Source: [Mycobacterium] fortunisiensis (GTDB lineage: Bacteria > Actinomycetota > Actinomycetes > Mycobacteriales > Mycobacteriaceae). Taken from it: a stretch of 64,000 nt of DNA. Shown here piece after piece: positions 20,612 to 29,718 of this stretch. Under the pieces are notes generated by a model. That model saw only the letters and a program-made list of their open reading frames with translations, was not told the DNA's origin and ran no database searches. A program made the position numbers and the translations under genes. The stretch lies in NCBI RefSeq assembly GCF_019050325.1, contig NZ_VOMB01000024.1:1-64000 (forward strand), read 5' to 3'. Numbering within the stretch: position 1 is the stretch's first letter; each line of letters begins with the position of its first letter.

Positions 20612-20798
20612 AACATCCCCCATCTCGTCACGGATCGACAGATTCTGCAGCAGGTCAGGGGCCTTGCCGCAAGCCCCACCCCGAGCCGTATGGTGAGAGT
20701 GGGAACGGATTCGGCGAGATCGGCTTGCTTCATGCCGCGTGCGGTGCGCGCGCCGAACGGACCAGCGCGCCGACGTCACCCATCGTCTTGATCTGCAT
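20608..20798 (-). pseudogene. Broken XRE-type helix-turn-helix regulator upstream of arr
   Basis: An excellent ribosome-binding site (AAGGAGG, 20807-20813) precedes ATG 20798, which reads MQIKTMGDVGALVRSAR and then stops after 22 codons. Removing two bases from the (GC)4 run at 20746-20753 restores TARGMKQADLAES, the expected first half of an XRE/HipB HTH. That frame stops at a TGA overlapping the arr GTG. The second half does not match an HTH, so more sequence has probably been lost. The remainder of the gap to 20917 holds no gene I recognise. Confidence 0.5.
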
Positions 20799-20917
20799 TC
20801 TCGGCGCCTCCTTGTAGCCGTTCGGCAACATTCGTAGAAGACGTCGTTCGACCACTTTCCACATCCTCGCGTGTGGCGAAGTTACCGATACCCGCGCGAC
20901 GCCCGCAGAATCGTGGT

Positions 20918-21889
20918 GTGGCGGAGTTACTCATCGCGCTGAACCCAGCCGAGGATTCCCGGTTGGGCTATCTGCTGCGGATTCCTCAGACCGGCGGCGA
21001 CCTGCTGTTTCGCACCTCGGACACCTGGCCGCGGGTCAAGGCGCTGTATTGCCACCCGGTCAGCCTCGAGGAGTGGCCGAGCGAACCCGAGATCGTCGAA
21101 CGCCTGCCACTGCGGTCCTGCCAACGTCGAGGTGCGTCGATCGACGTGATTGTGCACCGAGGCAGAGAAAACCGCTCCCAGCTGGTGTTCACCACCGCCC
21201 GCGGCCGTGATGCGGTGTTCTGGCAGTCACCCCGCACCCGCAAACAGGCCCGCCCGAATGTCCGCACCCCGACGGCGCGGGCCCAGGGCATCGAGGAGTT
21301 GCAGATCCTCGTCGACAGCCACGAGCGCTACGCCTATCGATTCGGCGCGCAGCAAGCCACCACCGTGGCCAAGGCGCTGCCGTGCGGCGATTACGGCGTG
21401 GCGGTCGACGGACGGCTGGTCGCCGGTGTCGAGCGCAAATCCCTGGCCGATCTGGTGTCCAGCCTGATCAAAGGCCGGCTGCGGTACCAGATTGCCGATC
21501 TGGCCGCGCTGCCGCGGGCGGCCGTCGTCGTCGAGGAGCGCTATTCGCAACTGTTCAAACTCGACCGCGTCCGGCCCGCGGTGGTCGCCGACGGACTGGC
21601 CGAGTTGCAGGTCCGCTGGCCCAACGTGCCGATCGTGTTTTGCGAGACCCGCCCGCTCGCCGAGGAGTGGACGTATCGCTTCCTCGCCGCCGCGCACACC
21701 TGGGCGATCACTGAACCTGCTGCACTCCAACGTATTTCAGGTGTGACGATAGACATCGCCGCGCCGGCTGAGACGACCGGACCGAGCACCGCCGAGGTAC
21801 GCGCCTGGGCCCGCGAAGCCGGCCTGGAGGTTCCCGACCGTGGGCGTTTACGCCCCGAGATCTGGCAGGCCTGGCAGGACGCCCATTGA
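20918..21889 (+). CDS. ERCC4-type nuclease with C-terminal Lsr2 DNA-binding domain
   Basis: 323 aa from GTG 20918; an upstream GTG at 20873 adds a basic 15-residue stretch. An N-terminal domain of ~120 residues (MAELLIALNPAEDS...) is followed by an ERCC4/XPF nuclease core with LVDSHERYAYRF and the metal motif GVERKSLADLVSSL. The last ~35 residues (TAEVRAWAREAGLEVPDRGR, then LRPEIWQAW) match the C-terminal DNA-binding domain of Lsr2, whose RGR loop inserts into the AT-rich minor groove. The protein would combine structure-specific DNA cleavage with recognition of AT-rich, often foreign, DNA. Confidence 0.85.
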   Translation: MAELLIALNPAEDSRLGYLLRIPQTGGDLLFRTSDTWPRVKALYCHPVSLEEWPSEPEIVERLPLRSCQRRGASIDVIVHRGRENRSQLVFTTARGRDAVFWQSPRTRKQARPNVRTPTARAQGIEELQILVDSHERYAYRFGAQQATTVAKALPCGDYGVAVDGRLVAGVERKSLADLVSSLIKGRLRYQIADLAALPRAAVVVEERYSQLFKLDRVRPAVVADGLAELQVRWPNVPIVFCETRPLAEEWTYRFLAAAHTWAITEPAALQRISGVTIDIAAPAETTGPSTAEVRAWAREAGLEVPDRGRLRPEIWQAWQDAH

Positions 21890-21986
21890 CCTGACCTGAC
21901 GAGCCCTTCCCACATCAATCGCCTCAACAACCAACATCAGCAACATCCTTCTCGGTAACGTCGGAAGAGATGCGGACGGCACCAAC

Positions 21987-23036
21987 GTGTTGATCGCGGC
22001 ATTACGCGATCTGCAGTGGCGGCAACGGCGGTTCATGATCGCCGTGGTCGGCACCGGCCTGGTCTTTGCCATGACGCTGGTGCTCACCGGCCTGGCATAT
22101 GGCTTCCGGGTGGAAGCCGAACGCAGTGTCGACGCGCTCGGCCTGGACAACTTCATGATCAAGGAAGGTGCGGCCGGACCGTTCCTGGGCTCAGCGCCAT
22201 TGCCGCCCACCGAGGTTCAGCGCGCCGCCCGCCTACCGGGCGTGCAGACCGCCGTCCCGATGGTCTACGGCTCCTCGACGATCCCCAACAACGGGACCCC
22301 ACGCAACGTCAACGTGTTCGGGGTGCCGGACCGGGGGCCGGGCACGCCGACCATCAAAGAAGGCCGCGCTGCACAGGCCCCCAACGAAGTCGCGGTCTCC
22401 ACCACCATGCACCGCCCGATCGGCGCCGACATCGACGTGGGCGCAGACAAGCTCCGCGTCGTCGGCCTGGTCGACGATTCCACCGCGCTGGCCGGCCAGG
22501 ACAACATCTACCTGACAGTGCCCGGCGCGCAACAACTCCTGTTCTCCGGCCAGCGGCTGATCTCCTCGGTCGGCATCGTCGGCACCCCTGGCGCCGCTCC
22601 CCCGGGCTTCCGCATCGTCGACCGGGCCGGCGCCATCGACGACATGGTCCGCCCGCTGCGCGGCGCCAACCAGGCGATGAGCCTGATGGCCGGGCTGTTG
22701 TGGGCGGTCGCGGCGTTGATCGTCGGCTCGGTGATCTACCTGTCGGCCCTGGAACGCACCCGCGACTTCGCCGTGTTCAAGGCCGTCGGCGTGGCCACCC
22801 GCTCGATCATGGCCGGGCTGGCCATGCAGGCGGTGCTGGTGGCCCTGCTGGCCGCCCTGCTCGGCGCCGGGCTGTCGCTGGTGCTCGGGCCGCCGTTCCC
22901 GATGCGCTGCGACGTGCCGACCGCGGCGTTCGTGGCCCTGCCGATCGTCGCGGTGGGCATCGGCCTGCTGGCCAGCGTGGCCGGGCTGCGCCGGGCCGTC
23001 ACCGTCGACCCCGCCCTGGCGTTCCGAGGTCCCTGA
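21987..23036 (+). CDS. ABC transporter permease, FtsX/MacB type
   Basis: 349 aa, GTG at 21987. One membrane segment at the N-terminus (RRFMIAVVGTGLVFAMTLVLTG), a ~200-residue extracellular domain, then three membrane segments from about residue 230 (SLMAGLLWAVAALIVGSVIY; LAMQAVLVALLAALLGAGLS; FVALPIVAVGIGLLASVAGL). This is the FtsX/MacB topology. It is directly followed (1 bp) by an ABC-cNMP ATPase, as in Rv0072-Rv0073 of M. tuberculosis, older annotations of which as glutamine transport are unproven. Confidence 0.88.
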   Translation: MLIAALRDLQWRQRRFMIAVVGTGLVFAMTLVLTGLAYGFRVEAERSVDALGLDNFMIKEGAAGPFLGSAPLPPTEVQRAARLPGVQTAVPMVYGSSTIPNNGTPRNVNVFGVPDRGPGTPTIKEGRAAQAPNEVAVSTTMHRPIGADIDVGADKLRVVGLVDDSTALAGQDNIYLTVPGAQQLLFSGQRLISSVGIVGTPGAAPPGFRIVDRAGAIDDMVRPLRGANQAMSLMAGLLWAVAALIVGSVIYLSALERTRDFAVFKAVGVATRSIMAGLAMQAVLVALLAALLGAGLSLVLGPPFPMRCDVPTAAFVALPIVAVGIGLLASVAGLRRAVTVDPALAFRGP

Positions 23037-23037
23037 C

Positions 23038-24045
23038 ATGGCCGATCTGCTCGTCAAAGACCTCGTCGTGGAGTACTCCAGCGGCGGCTACGCGGTACGC
23101 CCGATCGACGGGCTCGACCTGGAAGTCCCGGCCGGCTCACTGGCAATCCTGTTGGGCCCCAGCGGTTGCGGCAAGACCACCCTGTTGTCGTGCCTGGGCG
23201 GGATCCTGAAACCCACGGCCGGGCGCATCGAGTTCGGCGACATCGACGTCGCCACCCTGACCAAGGGCACCCTCTCGGACTATCGTCGCGACACCGTCGG
23301 GATCGTGTTCCAGGCCTTCAACCTGGTGCCCAGCCTGACCGCGCTGGAGAACGTGATGGTGCCGCTGCGCGCCGCTGGCTACAGCCGCTACGGCGCCCGC
23401 GAACGCGCCATGGAACTGCTGACCCGGGTCGGGCTCGCCGACCGGGTGCAGCACCGGCCCGGCAACCTCAGCGGCGGCCAACAACAGCGCGTCGCGGTCG
23501 CCCGCGCCATCGCCCTGGACCCGCCGCTGATCTTGGCCGACGAACCCACCGCCCACCTGGACTTCATCCAGGTCGAAGAGGTGCTGCGGCTCATCCGTGA
23601 ACTGGCCAGCGAAGACCGCGTCGTCGTGGTGGCCACCCACGACACCCGCATCCTGCCGCTCGCCGACAAGGTGGTCGAACTCATCCCGCACGTCGCCGTG
23701 GAGCACGAAACCTCCGAGGCGGTCACCTTGGAGGCCGGTGAGGTGCTGTTCTCCCAGGGCGAGATGGGTGACCTGATCTACATCCTGACCGCCGGCGAGG
23801 TGGAGATTGTTCGCGAATTATCCAGCGGCGGTGAGGAAGTCATCACCGTCCTGGCGCCCGGCGAATACTTCGGCGAGATGGGGCCGCTGTTCAGCCTGCC
23901 GCGGTCGGCCACCGCGCGCGCCAAAACCGACTCGATGGTGGTCGGCTACACCGTGCAGGCATTCCGGGAACTGCTCGGCCCCACCGGGTCCCGTCATCTC
24001 ATCGGCCAGTCCGAAACTGAGAACGACGCTCCGGACGACGAGTAA
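23038..24045 (+). CDS. ABC ATPase fused to a cyclic-nucleotide-binding domain
   Basis: 335 aa. ATPase at residues 1-215: Walker [10 protein letters not shown], signature [15 protein letters not shown], Walker [14 protein letters not shown]-loop ATHDTR. From about residue 225 a CAP-type cNMP-binding domain follows, with [20 protein letters not shown] and a phosphate-binding cassette [18 protein letters not shown] whose Gly-Glu and Arg-Ser-Ala positions are intact. Nucleotide could therefore gate the ATPase. Partner of the FtsX-type permease immediately upstream; Rv0073-like. Confidence 0.9.
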   Translation: MADLLVKDLVVEYSSGGYAVRPIDGLDLEVPAGSLAILLGPSGCGKTTLLSCLGGILKPTAGRIEFGDIDVATLTKGTLSDYRRDTVGIVFQAFNLVPSLTALENVMVPLRAAGYSRYGARERAMELLTRVGLADRVQHRPGNLSGGQQQRVAVARAIALDPPLILADEPTAHLDFIQVEEVLRLIRELASEDRVVVVATHDTRILPLADKVVELIPHVAVEHETSEAVTLEAGEVLFSQGEMGDLIYILTAGEVEIVRELSSGGEEVITVLAPGEYFGEMGPLFSLPRSATARAKTDSMVVGYTVQAFRELLGPTGSRHLIGQSETENDAPDDE

Positions 24046-24162
24046 ACTTCACTCCGCAGCACACCACCCGCTTCCTGGTGCCAGTGTGACCAATGAGGCG
24101 TGAACCCCAGTTGTCGGTGGCTCCCGCTACGTTGGCCTGTTCGCTTTCGAGGAGGCCCACAA

Positions 24163-25722
24163 ATGGTTGAGATCAGCTCGCGCACCGGCACCCGGTTCGG
24201 CAGGTACGAGCTCACCGCACTGCTGGGTCGCGGCGGCATGGGCGAGGTCTACGAGGCCGTCGACCTGGACAAGGACCGGACCGTCGCGGTGAAGATCCTG
24301 CGCGAGGAATACGCGCAGGACGCACAGTTCCGCGCCCGTTTCCTGCGCGAGTCGCACGCGGCCGCCGGCCTGCAGGAACCGCACGTCGTACCGATCCACG
24401 ACTGGGGCGAGATCGACGGAAACCTGTTCATCGACATGCGTCTGGTCCGCGGGCAGACCCTGCACGAACTGCTCGGCAACGGCCCGCTCGACCCGCAGCG
24501 CGCGGTGTCGATCGTCGAGCAGATCGCGGCCGCACTCGACGCGGCGCACGCGCAAGGGCTCGTCCATCGCGACGTCAAGCCGCAGAACATCGTGGTGACA
24601 GCGGCGGACTTCGCCTACCTGCTGGACTTCGGGATCGCCCAGTCCCAAGGCGATCCGAGCCTCACCCAGGCCGGCATGCAGATCGGCTCGCTCGGCTACA
24701 TCGCCCCGGAACGCTTCGGCGACGCGCCGTGCACACCCGCGGCCGACATCTACTCCCTGGCCTGCGTGCTCTACGAGGCCCTGACCGCAGCGCCGCCGTT
24801 CCCCGTCAACAGCTATGAGCGGCTGATCTCGGCCCACTTGTCCACGCCGCCACCCCATCCGAGTACGGCCCGACCGCAACTGTCGCCGGCCCTCGACGAC
24901 GTCATCGCCCGCGGCATGGCCAAGCAACCCGGGGACCGCTACCGCAGCGCCACCGAGTTGGCATCGGCAGCCCGACGTGCGCTGAACCCGACTGCCGTGC
25001 AGATCGCTGCCAGTGCCGAAACTCAACTGGCACCGCAATTTTCACCACCGGTATTCGCCTCGGCACAGACTCCGCCACCGCCCGCGCAATCCCGCCCGTC
25101 ACTGGTGCCGATCGCCGTCGTCGGCGTGGTGTCGGCACTGTTGCTCGGTGCGGTCGGGCTGGTCATCGGTCTGCTGCTGCAACAGAACTCGGCCCGGCCC
25201 GGCGACTCGCCACCCACCTCCACGGCGGCACCGGTCACCGTCGCCGCCCCGACCGTGTACAAGACGGTCTCGGCGCCACCGACTGCGATACCACCCAAGC
25301 CGCCCACCCCCACCCACACGCCGACGGCCCAGCCCGAATCCGTCGACTCCAGCCTGGCCCAACTGCGCCAGCTCGCCGGCGCCGACCATGCCGTCGTCAG
25401 TGCCGAGGGCGCCGATCGGTGGGTGCCGCAACTGAGTTCCAAGCGGCTGGGGATGGTCGCCGAAGGCGTGGTGTGGGACAACGCGAGGACCTTGCAGGAG
25501 CACCTGCAACTGCGTCGGGACTACGGGGCCAAGCTGCTGTGGTCGGGCGACTGGTCGACGTTCGACGCCGCCAACTTCTGGGTGACCATCGCACCGATCT
25601 CCTTCGACGCCGCCAGCGGCGCGTTGGGCTGGTGCCGCCTCTCCGAGTTCGATCGAGATCATTGCTACGCCAAGCTCATCAGCACCACGCACGGCGTGCC
25701 CGGCAGCACGGCGTTCAACTGA
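24163..25722 (+). CDS. Receptor Ser/Thr protein kinase, PknF/PknI/PknH-like
   Basis: 519 aa, ATG 24163 after GAGGAGG. Kinase domain residues 14-275: GRGGMGEVY (22-30), K44, HRDVKPQN (135-142), DFG (155-157), APE (181-183). A juxtamembrane segment rich in Pro is followed by one membrane helix (about 315-339) and an extracellular region: a Thr/Pro linker, then a ~130-residue globular domain with two cysteines ([16 protein letters not shown]). The sensor domain is not one I can name. The kinase sequence is close to the one at 33930. The gene stands alone between the ABC pair and the methyltransferases. Confidence 0.92.
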   Translation: MVEISSRTGTRFGRYELTALLGRGGMGEVYEAVDLDKDRTVAVKILREEYAQDAQFRARFLRESHAAAGLQEPHVVPIHDWGEIDGNLFIDMRLVRGQTLHELLGNGPLDPQRAVSIVEQIAAALDAAHAQGLVHRDVKPQNIVVTAADFAYLLDFGIAQSQGDPSLTQAGMQIGSLGYIAPERFGDAPCTPAADIYSLACVLYEALTAAPPFPVNSYERLISAHLSTPPPHPSTARPQLSPALDDVIARGMAKQPGDRYRSATELASAARRALNPTAVQIAASAETQLAPQFSPPVFASAQTPPPPAQSRPSLVPIAVVGVVSALLLGAVGLVIGLLLQQNSARPGDSPPTSTAAPVTVAAPTVYKTVSAPPTAIPPKPPTPTHTPTAQPESVDSSLAQLRQLAGADHAVVSAEGADRWVPQLSSKRLGMVAEGVVWDNARTLQEHLQLRRDYGAKLLWSGDWSTFDAANFWVTIAPISFDAASGALGWCRLSEFDRDHCYAKLISTTHGVPGSTAFN

Positions 25723-25849
25723 GCCCATTGCAGCGAGTTCGGTAAACCGCTGTCACGAACAATTTCAGCGGAGTAACGTCGCAAAACGGCGTATGAAGAA
25801 AGCGGTGCGCCAGGTCAGCTACCGAATCCACAGCTGTACGGAGCGGATA

Positions 25850-26614
25850 GTGGCAGAAACCAAGCACCACGAAACGACCGCAACAACCTTCATCGGCGCG
25901 CGTCCCGGCGAACGACAGGGTTCGACGGCAGACGAAGTTCGCTCGCATTACGACCTGTCCAACGAGTTCTTCCGGCTCTGGCAGGACCCCACCCAGACCT
26001 ACAGCTGCGCCTACTTCGAGCGTGACGACATGACGCTGGAACAGGCCCAGATGGCGAAAATCGATCTGGCACTGGGCAAGCTCCGGCTGCAACCGGGCAT
26101 GACGCTGCTCGACATCGGCTGCGGCTGGGGCTCGACCATCCTGCGGGCCGTCGACAAGTACGACGTCAACGTCATCGGCCTGACCTTGTCGCACAACCAA
26201 CTGGCCCACATCGAAGGGCGGTTCGCCGAGTCCGACAGCCCCCGGCACAAAGAGGTGCGCCTGCAGGCCTGGGAGGATTTCGACGAGCCGGTGGACCGGG
26301 TCGTCTCGATCGGGGCATTCGAGCACTTCGGCTTCGAGAAGTACCCCGACTACTTCAAGAAAACCTATGCGCTGCTGCCCGACGACGGCGTCATGCTGCT
26401 GCACACCATCGTCTCCACCAGCAAGGAAGAGGTCGCCGAGCTGGGTCTGCCGACCACCATGTCGCTGATGCGCTTCTTCCGGTTCATCGTCACCGAGATC
26501 TATCCCGGCGGCCGGATCCCGCTCATCGCGATGGTGCGGGACCACGCGACCGAGGCCGACCTGTTCCGCGACGGCTACACCGACGTTTGCCAATTCACCT
26601 GCGAAAAAACGTAA
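25850..26614 (+). CDS. Mycolic-acid SAM methyltransferase (CmaA/MmaA/PcaA family), internally deleted
   Basis: 254 aa from GTG 25850 (GGAG 6 bp upstream). N-terminal two thirds are normal: [34 protein letters not shown] site [10 protein letters not shown], and IGAFEHFG. After [14 protein letters not shown] (about residue 234) the sequence jumps straight to [16 protein letters not shown], the normal C-terminal end. Roughly 70 residues that in relatives contain HYARTLDLWA and the long C-terminal helices are absent, without loss of frame. The enzyme is therefore probably inactive or changed in substrate. Confidence 0.85.
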   Translation: MAETKHHETTATTFIGARPGERQGSTADEVRSHYDLSNEFFRLWQDPTQTYSCAYFERDDMTLEQAQMAKIDLALGKLRLQPGMTLLDIGCGWGSTILRAVDKYDVNVIGLTLSHNQLAHIEGRFAESDSPRHKEVRLQAWEDFDEPVDRVVSIGAFEHFGFEKYPDYFKKTYALLPDDGVMLLHTIVSTSKEEVAELGLPTTMSLMRFFRFIVTEIYPGGRIPLIAMVRDHATEADLFRDGYTDVCQFTCEKT

Positions 26615-26633
26615 CACCGGGAGGTTGCTGCGC

Positions 26634-27524
26634 ATGGCCGACGGTATGGCGGGGACGGTCCAGATGCGGCCGTACTTCGAAGATGTTCAAGCCCACTACG
26701 ACCTGTCCGACGACTTCTTCGGGCTCTTTCAGGACCCGTCACGGACCTATAGCTGCGCGTACTACACGCACACCGACATGACGCTGGAAGAAGCCCAGAT
26801 GGCCAAGATCGACCTGGCGCTGGACAAACTCGGGCTGCAACCGGGAATGACGCTGCTGGACGTCGGCTGCGGCTGGGGTGCGCTGATGAAACGCGCACTG
26901 GAGCGTTACGACGTCAACGTCATCGGACTGACCCTGAGCCGCAACCAACACGCCTACTGCCAAAGCCTTTTGGACCAGGTCGACACCGACCGCTCCCACC
27001 AGGTCTGCCTACAGGGCTGGGAACAGTTCGACCAGCCGGTGGACCGCATCGTCAGCATCGAGGCATTCGAGGCCTTCGGAAAGTCCCGCTACGGCGCCTT
27101 TTTCGACACCACCCACCGCGTACTGCCGGACGACGGGCGGATGGTCATCGAGACGATCTTCACCCACCCGATCAACTACTGGCGGGAGCACGGCATCCCG
27201 ATCACGCTGAGCGACATGAAGTTCACCCGCTTCATCTACAAGGAGATCTTCCCGGGCGGGCAGCTGCCGTCGGACGAGGACATGCATGACTTCTCCACGG
27301 CGGCAGGGTTTTCCGACGAGGATCCACAGCTGATGAACGAGCACTACGTGCGGACCCTGGACACCTGGGCGGCGAATCTGATCGCGCATCGCGCCGAGGC
27401 GATCGCCACCACCTCCGAGCAGGTCTACGACCGCTACCTGCGCTACATCACCGGCTGTGCCGACTTCTTCCGCCGCGGCCTCTCGGAGGTCGGCCAGTTC
27501 AGCTTCACCAAACCACCTCAGTAG
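26634..27524 (+). CDS. Mycolic-acid SAM methyltransferase / cyclopropane synthase family, UmaA-like
   Basis: 296 aa, ATG 26634 with GGGAGG 9 bp upstream, 19 bp after the preceding paralogue. Full-length: HYDLSDDFFGLFQDP, SCAYYTHTDMTLEEAQ, SAM site LLDVGCGWGA, FPGGQLPSDEDM, HYVRTLDTWAANL and FFRRGLSEVGQFSFTK. The C-terminal half most resembles UmaA of M. tuberculosis. Such enzymes methylate or cyclopropanate double bonds of AcpM-bound meromycolates. Its 3' end overlaps the convergent ketoacyl synthase by 7 bp. Confidence 0.9.
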   Translation: MADGMAGTVQMRPYFEDVQAHYDLSDDFFGLFQDPSRTYSCAYYTHTDMTLEEAQMAKIDLALDKLGLQPGMTLLDVGCGWGALMKRALERYDVNVIGLTLSRNQHAYCQSLLDQVDTDRSHQVCLQGWEQFDQPVDRIVSIEAFEAFGKSRYGAFFDTTHRVLPDDGRMVIETIFTHPINYWREHGIPITLSDMKFTRFIYKEIFPGGQLPSDEDMHDFSTAAGFSDEDPQLMNEHYVRTLDTWAANLIAHRAEAIATTSEQVYDRYLRYITGCADFFRRGLSEVGQFSFTKPPQ

Positions 27525-28765
27525 GCACCGAAGGCCAAGGCGACGTTGTGGCCGCCGAAGCCGAAGGAATTGCTGACCGCGTACCGGTAAGTGCCGCGCC
27601 GGGGCTGATCGGCCACCACATCCAGGTTCAGCTGCGGATCATGGTTCTTCAGGTTGAGGGTGGGCGGGATGACTCCGTCGCGCAGGGCCTGCACGGTCAG
27701 CACCGCCTCCACCGCCCCCGCCGACCCCAGCGAGTGCCCCAGCGCCCCCTTCGACGCATACACCGCGGGCTGGTGGCGCCCCAACGCCCGGTGGATGGCC
27801 CGCGCCTCGGCCGCGTCGCCGCACTCGGTGCCGGTGGCGTGGGCGTTCACGTGGTCGATGTCCTCGGGGGCCAGGCCGGCCAGCTCAATGGCCCGGCTGA
27901 TGGCGTCACCGGCCCGCATACCGGTCGGGTCGGGCTGGATCGGGTCATAGCAGTCGGCGGTGCTGCCGCAGCCCATCAGCCGGGCCAGGATCGGGGCCCC
28001 GCGGGCCTTGGCGTGCTCCTCGGTTTCGATCAGCATCAGGGCGCCGGCCTCGCTGAACACCATGCCGTCGCGGTCCTTGGCGAACGGACGGCACGCCGCC
28101 TCCGGGTCCTCGTTGTAGGCCGACATCATGCCCAGCCGGTGGAAAGCCGCGATCGGCACCGCCTCGATGCAGGTCTCGACGCCGCCGCAGATCGCGATGT
28201 CGGCGTCCCCGAGGATGACGTGCCGCCAGGCCTGCGCGAGCGCCGCCGCGCCTGAGGCATCGGCCATCGACGGCGAGATCATCCCGGCCCTGGCGCCGCG
28301 CTGCAGCCCGACCGCCACCGCCGGCGCATTCGGCATGTACTTCTGGATCGCCGTCGGCGGAACAGCCCGCAGGCCCTTCTCCTTCCAGGTGTCGTACTGC
28401 AGGATCAGATCCTCGGTGGTGGCCAGGGCCTGGCTGATCGAGACCAGCAGCCGCCGGGTGTCGACCTCGGGCGCACCGGCACTGTCCCAGAGCCGTTGAC
28501 CCAGCACCGTGGACATCTGCCCCATGTACGAAAGCCTGCGCCGCTCAACCCGACTCACGCTGTCCTCGAAGTTCTCGGTCAGCTGCCCGGCGATGCGCAC
28601 CGGGAAGTCGAACTCCTCGACGAACGGCTTCTCCAAGGCGCGGATACCGCTTCGACCCTCCAACAGCAGCGCCCAGGTGTCCTCGGCATCGGGCGCAAGG
28701 GAAGTCGTCGACGCGATCGCGGTGACGACCACATCGGCGAATCGACCTGCAGCCTTCGCGCGCAT
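27518..28765 (-). CDS. KasA/KasB-like beta-ketoacyl-ACP synthase with catalytic Cys replaced by Asp
   Basis: 415 aa, collinear with KasA (416 aa). Catalytic His309 (VNAHATGTE), Lys339 and His344 (SKGALGHS) and the C-terminal NSFGFGGHN motif are present. At the nucleophile, KasA reads SACSSG whereas this protein reads MADASG, giving Asp169. Without the Cys it cannot form the acyl-enzyme, so condensation should fail; a decarboxylase (KSQ-like), a chain-length-factor-like partner or a hydratase-like role is possible. It lies next to mycolate methyltransferases and divergent from a NYN protein. Confidence 0.9.
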   Translation of the reverse strand: MRAKAAGRFADVVVTAIASTTSLAPDAEDTWALLLEGRSGIRALEKPFVEEFDFPVRIAGQLTENFEDSVSRVERRRLSYMGQMSTVLGQRLWDSAGAPEVDTRRLLVSISQALATTEDLILQYDTWKEKGLRAVPPTAIQKYMPNAPAVAVGLQRGARAGMISPSMADASGAAALAQAWRHVILGDADIAICGGVETCIEAVPIAAFHRLGMMSAYNEDPEAACRPFAKDRDGMVFSEAGALMLIETEEHAKARGAPILARLMGCGSTADCYDPIQPDPTGMRAGDAISRAIELAGLAPEDIDHVNAHATGTECGDAAEARAIHRALGRHQPAVYASKGALGHSLGSAGAVEAVLTVQALRDGVIPPTLNLKNHDPQLNLDVVADQPRRGTYRYAVSNSFGFGGHNVALAFGAY

Positions 28766-28869
28766 GTGCGGTATTCCCGATTCTCCTGAGCGAGCGGACC
28801 CATCCAGAAAGTAATTCCCACTTTAGAACCGCATATACACATGCAGGTGGCATTTGCCAGACTGTGACC
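28766..28869. promoter_or_regulatory. Divergent promoter region, ketoacyl synthase / NYN protein
   Basis: A 104-bp gap between divergent starts. It includes an AT-rich patch unusual for this DNA (28823-28843, aaccgcatatacacatgcagg) with the near-palindrome CATATACACATG. A sigma-dependent promoter for the minus-strand gene is plausible here but no clear -35/-10 pair stands out. Confidence 0.3.
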
Positions 28870-29718
28870 ATGACCGAACCCGCCACCCGCGTCGCGGTCT
28901 ACCTCGACTTCGACAACATCGTCATTTCCCGCTACGACCAGGTGAACGGACGCAACTCCTTTCAGAAAGACAAGGCCAAGGGCCTGGACCCCGGCAAGCT
29001 GGCCCAGGCCACCGTCGACGTCGCCGCGATCCTGGACTTCGCCTCCTCCTTCGGCACCTTGGTGCTCACCCGCGCGTACGCGGATTGGTCGTCGGACGTC
29101 AACGCCGGCTACCGCGAGCAACTCGTCGGCCGGGCTGTGGACCTGGTGCAACTGTTCCCGACCGCCGCATACAGCAAGAACGGCGCCGACATCCGGCTGG
29201 CCGTCGACGCGGTCGAGGACATGTTCCGGCTGCCCGACCTCACCCACGTCGTGATCGTCGCCGGCGATTCGGACTACATCCCGCTGGCGCAGCGCTGTAA
29301 ACGGCTGGGCCGCTACGTCGTCGGCATCGGCGTGGCCGGCGCCTCCAGCCGGATGCTGGCCGCCGCGTGCGACGAGTTCGTGGTCTACGACGCACTGCCC
29401 GGCATCCCCACCCCCACCCCGCAGGACGCCGCCGCACAGCCGAAACGCTCACGCAAGAAGGAAGAACCCGACCCACAGCAGCAGGCCACCGCGCTGCTCA
29501 CCCGCGCCCTGCAGATCGGCCTGGAGAAGGACGACGTCGAGTGGCTGCACAACTCGGCAGTCAAGGCGCAGATGAAACGGATGGATCCGTCGTTCAGCGA
29601 GAAGTCGTTGGGGTTCAAGTCGTTCAGTGACTTCCTGCGGTCCCGCTCCGATGCCGTCGAACTGGACGAGAGCTCGACGACGCGGATGGTGAAGCTACGC
29701 GACGGCGGACCCGCCTAA
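28870..29718 (+). CDS. NYN-domain RNase-like protein with LOTUS/OST-HTH C-terminus
   Basis: 282 aa from ATG 28870 (a GTG two codons earlier is possible). The N-terminal NYN/PIN-like nuclease fold (~1-175) has acidic residues D13 and D15 (YLDFDNIV), NGADIRLAVDA and AGDSDYIPLA. A basic linker (KRSRKKEEPD) leads to a C-terminal OST-HTH/LOTUS domain (~205-275; LLTRALQIGLEKDDVEWLHN). These proteins bind RNA, including G-quadruplex RNA, in other systems. Convergent with the patatin gene, overlapping it by 4 bp. Confidence 0.88.
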   Translation: MTEPATRVAVYLDFDNIVISRYDQVNGRNSFQKDKAKGLDPGKLAQATVDVAAILDFASSFGTLVLTRAYADWSSDVNAGYREQLVGRAVDLVQLFPTAAYSKNGADIRLAVDAVEDMFRLPDLTHVVIVAGDSDYIPLAQRCKRLGRYVVGIGVAGASSRMLAAACDEFVVYDALPGIPTPTPQDAAAQPKRSRKKEEPDPQQQATALLTRALQIGLEKDDVEWLHNSAVKAQMKRMDPSFSEKSLGFKSFSDFLRSRSDAVELDESSTTRMVKLRDGGPA

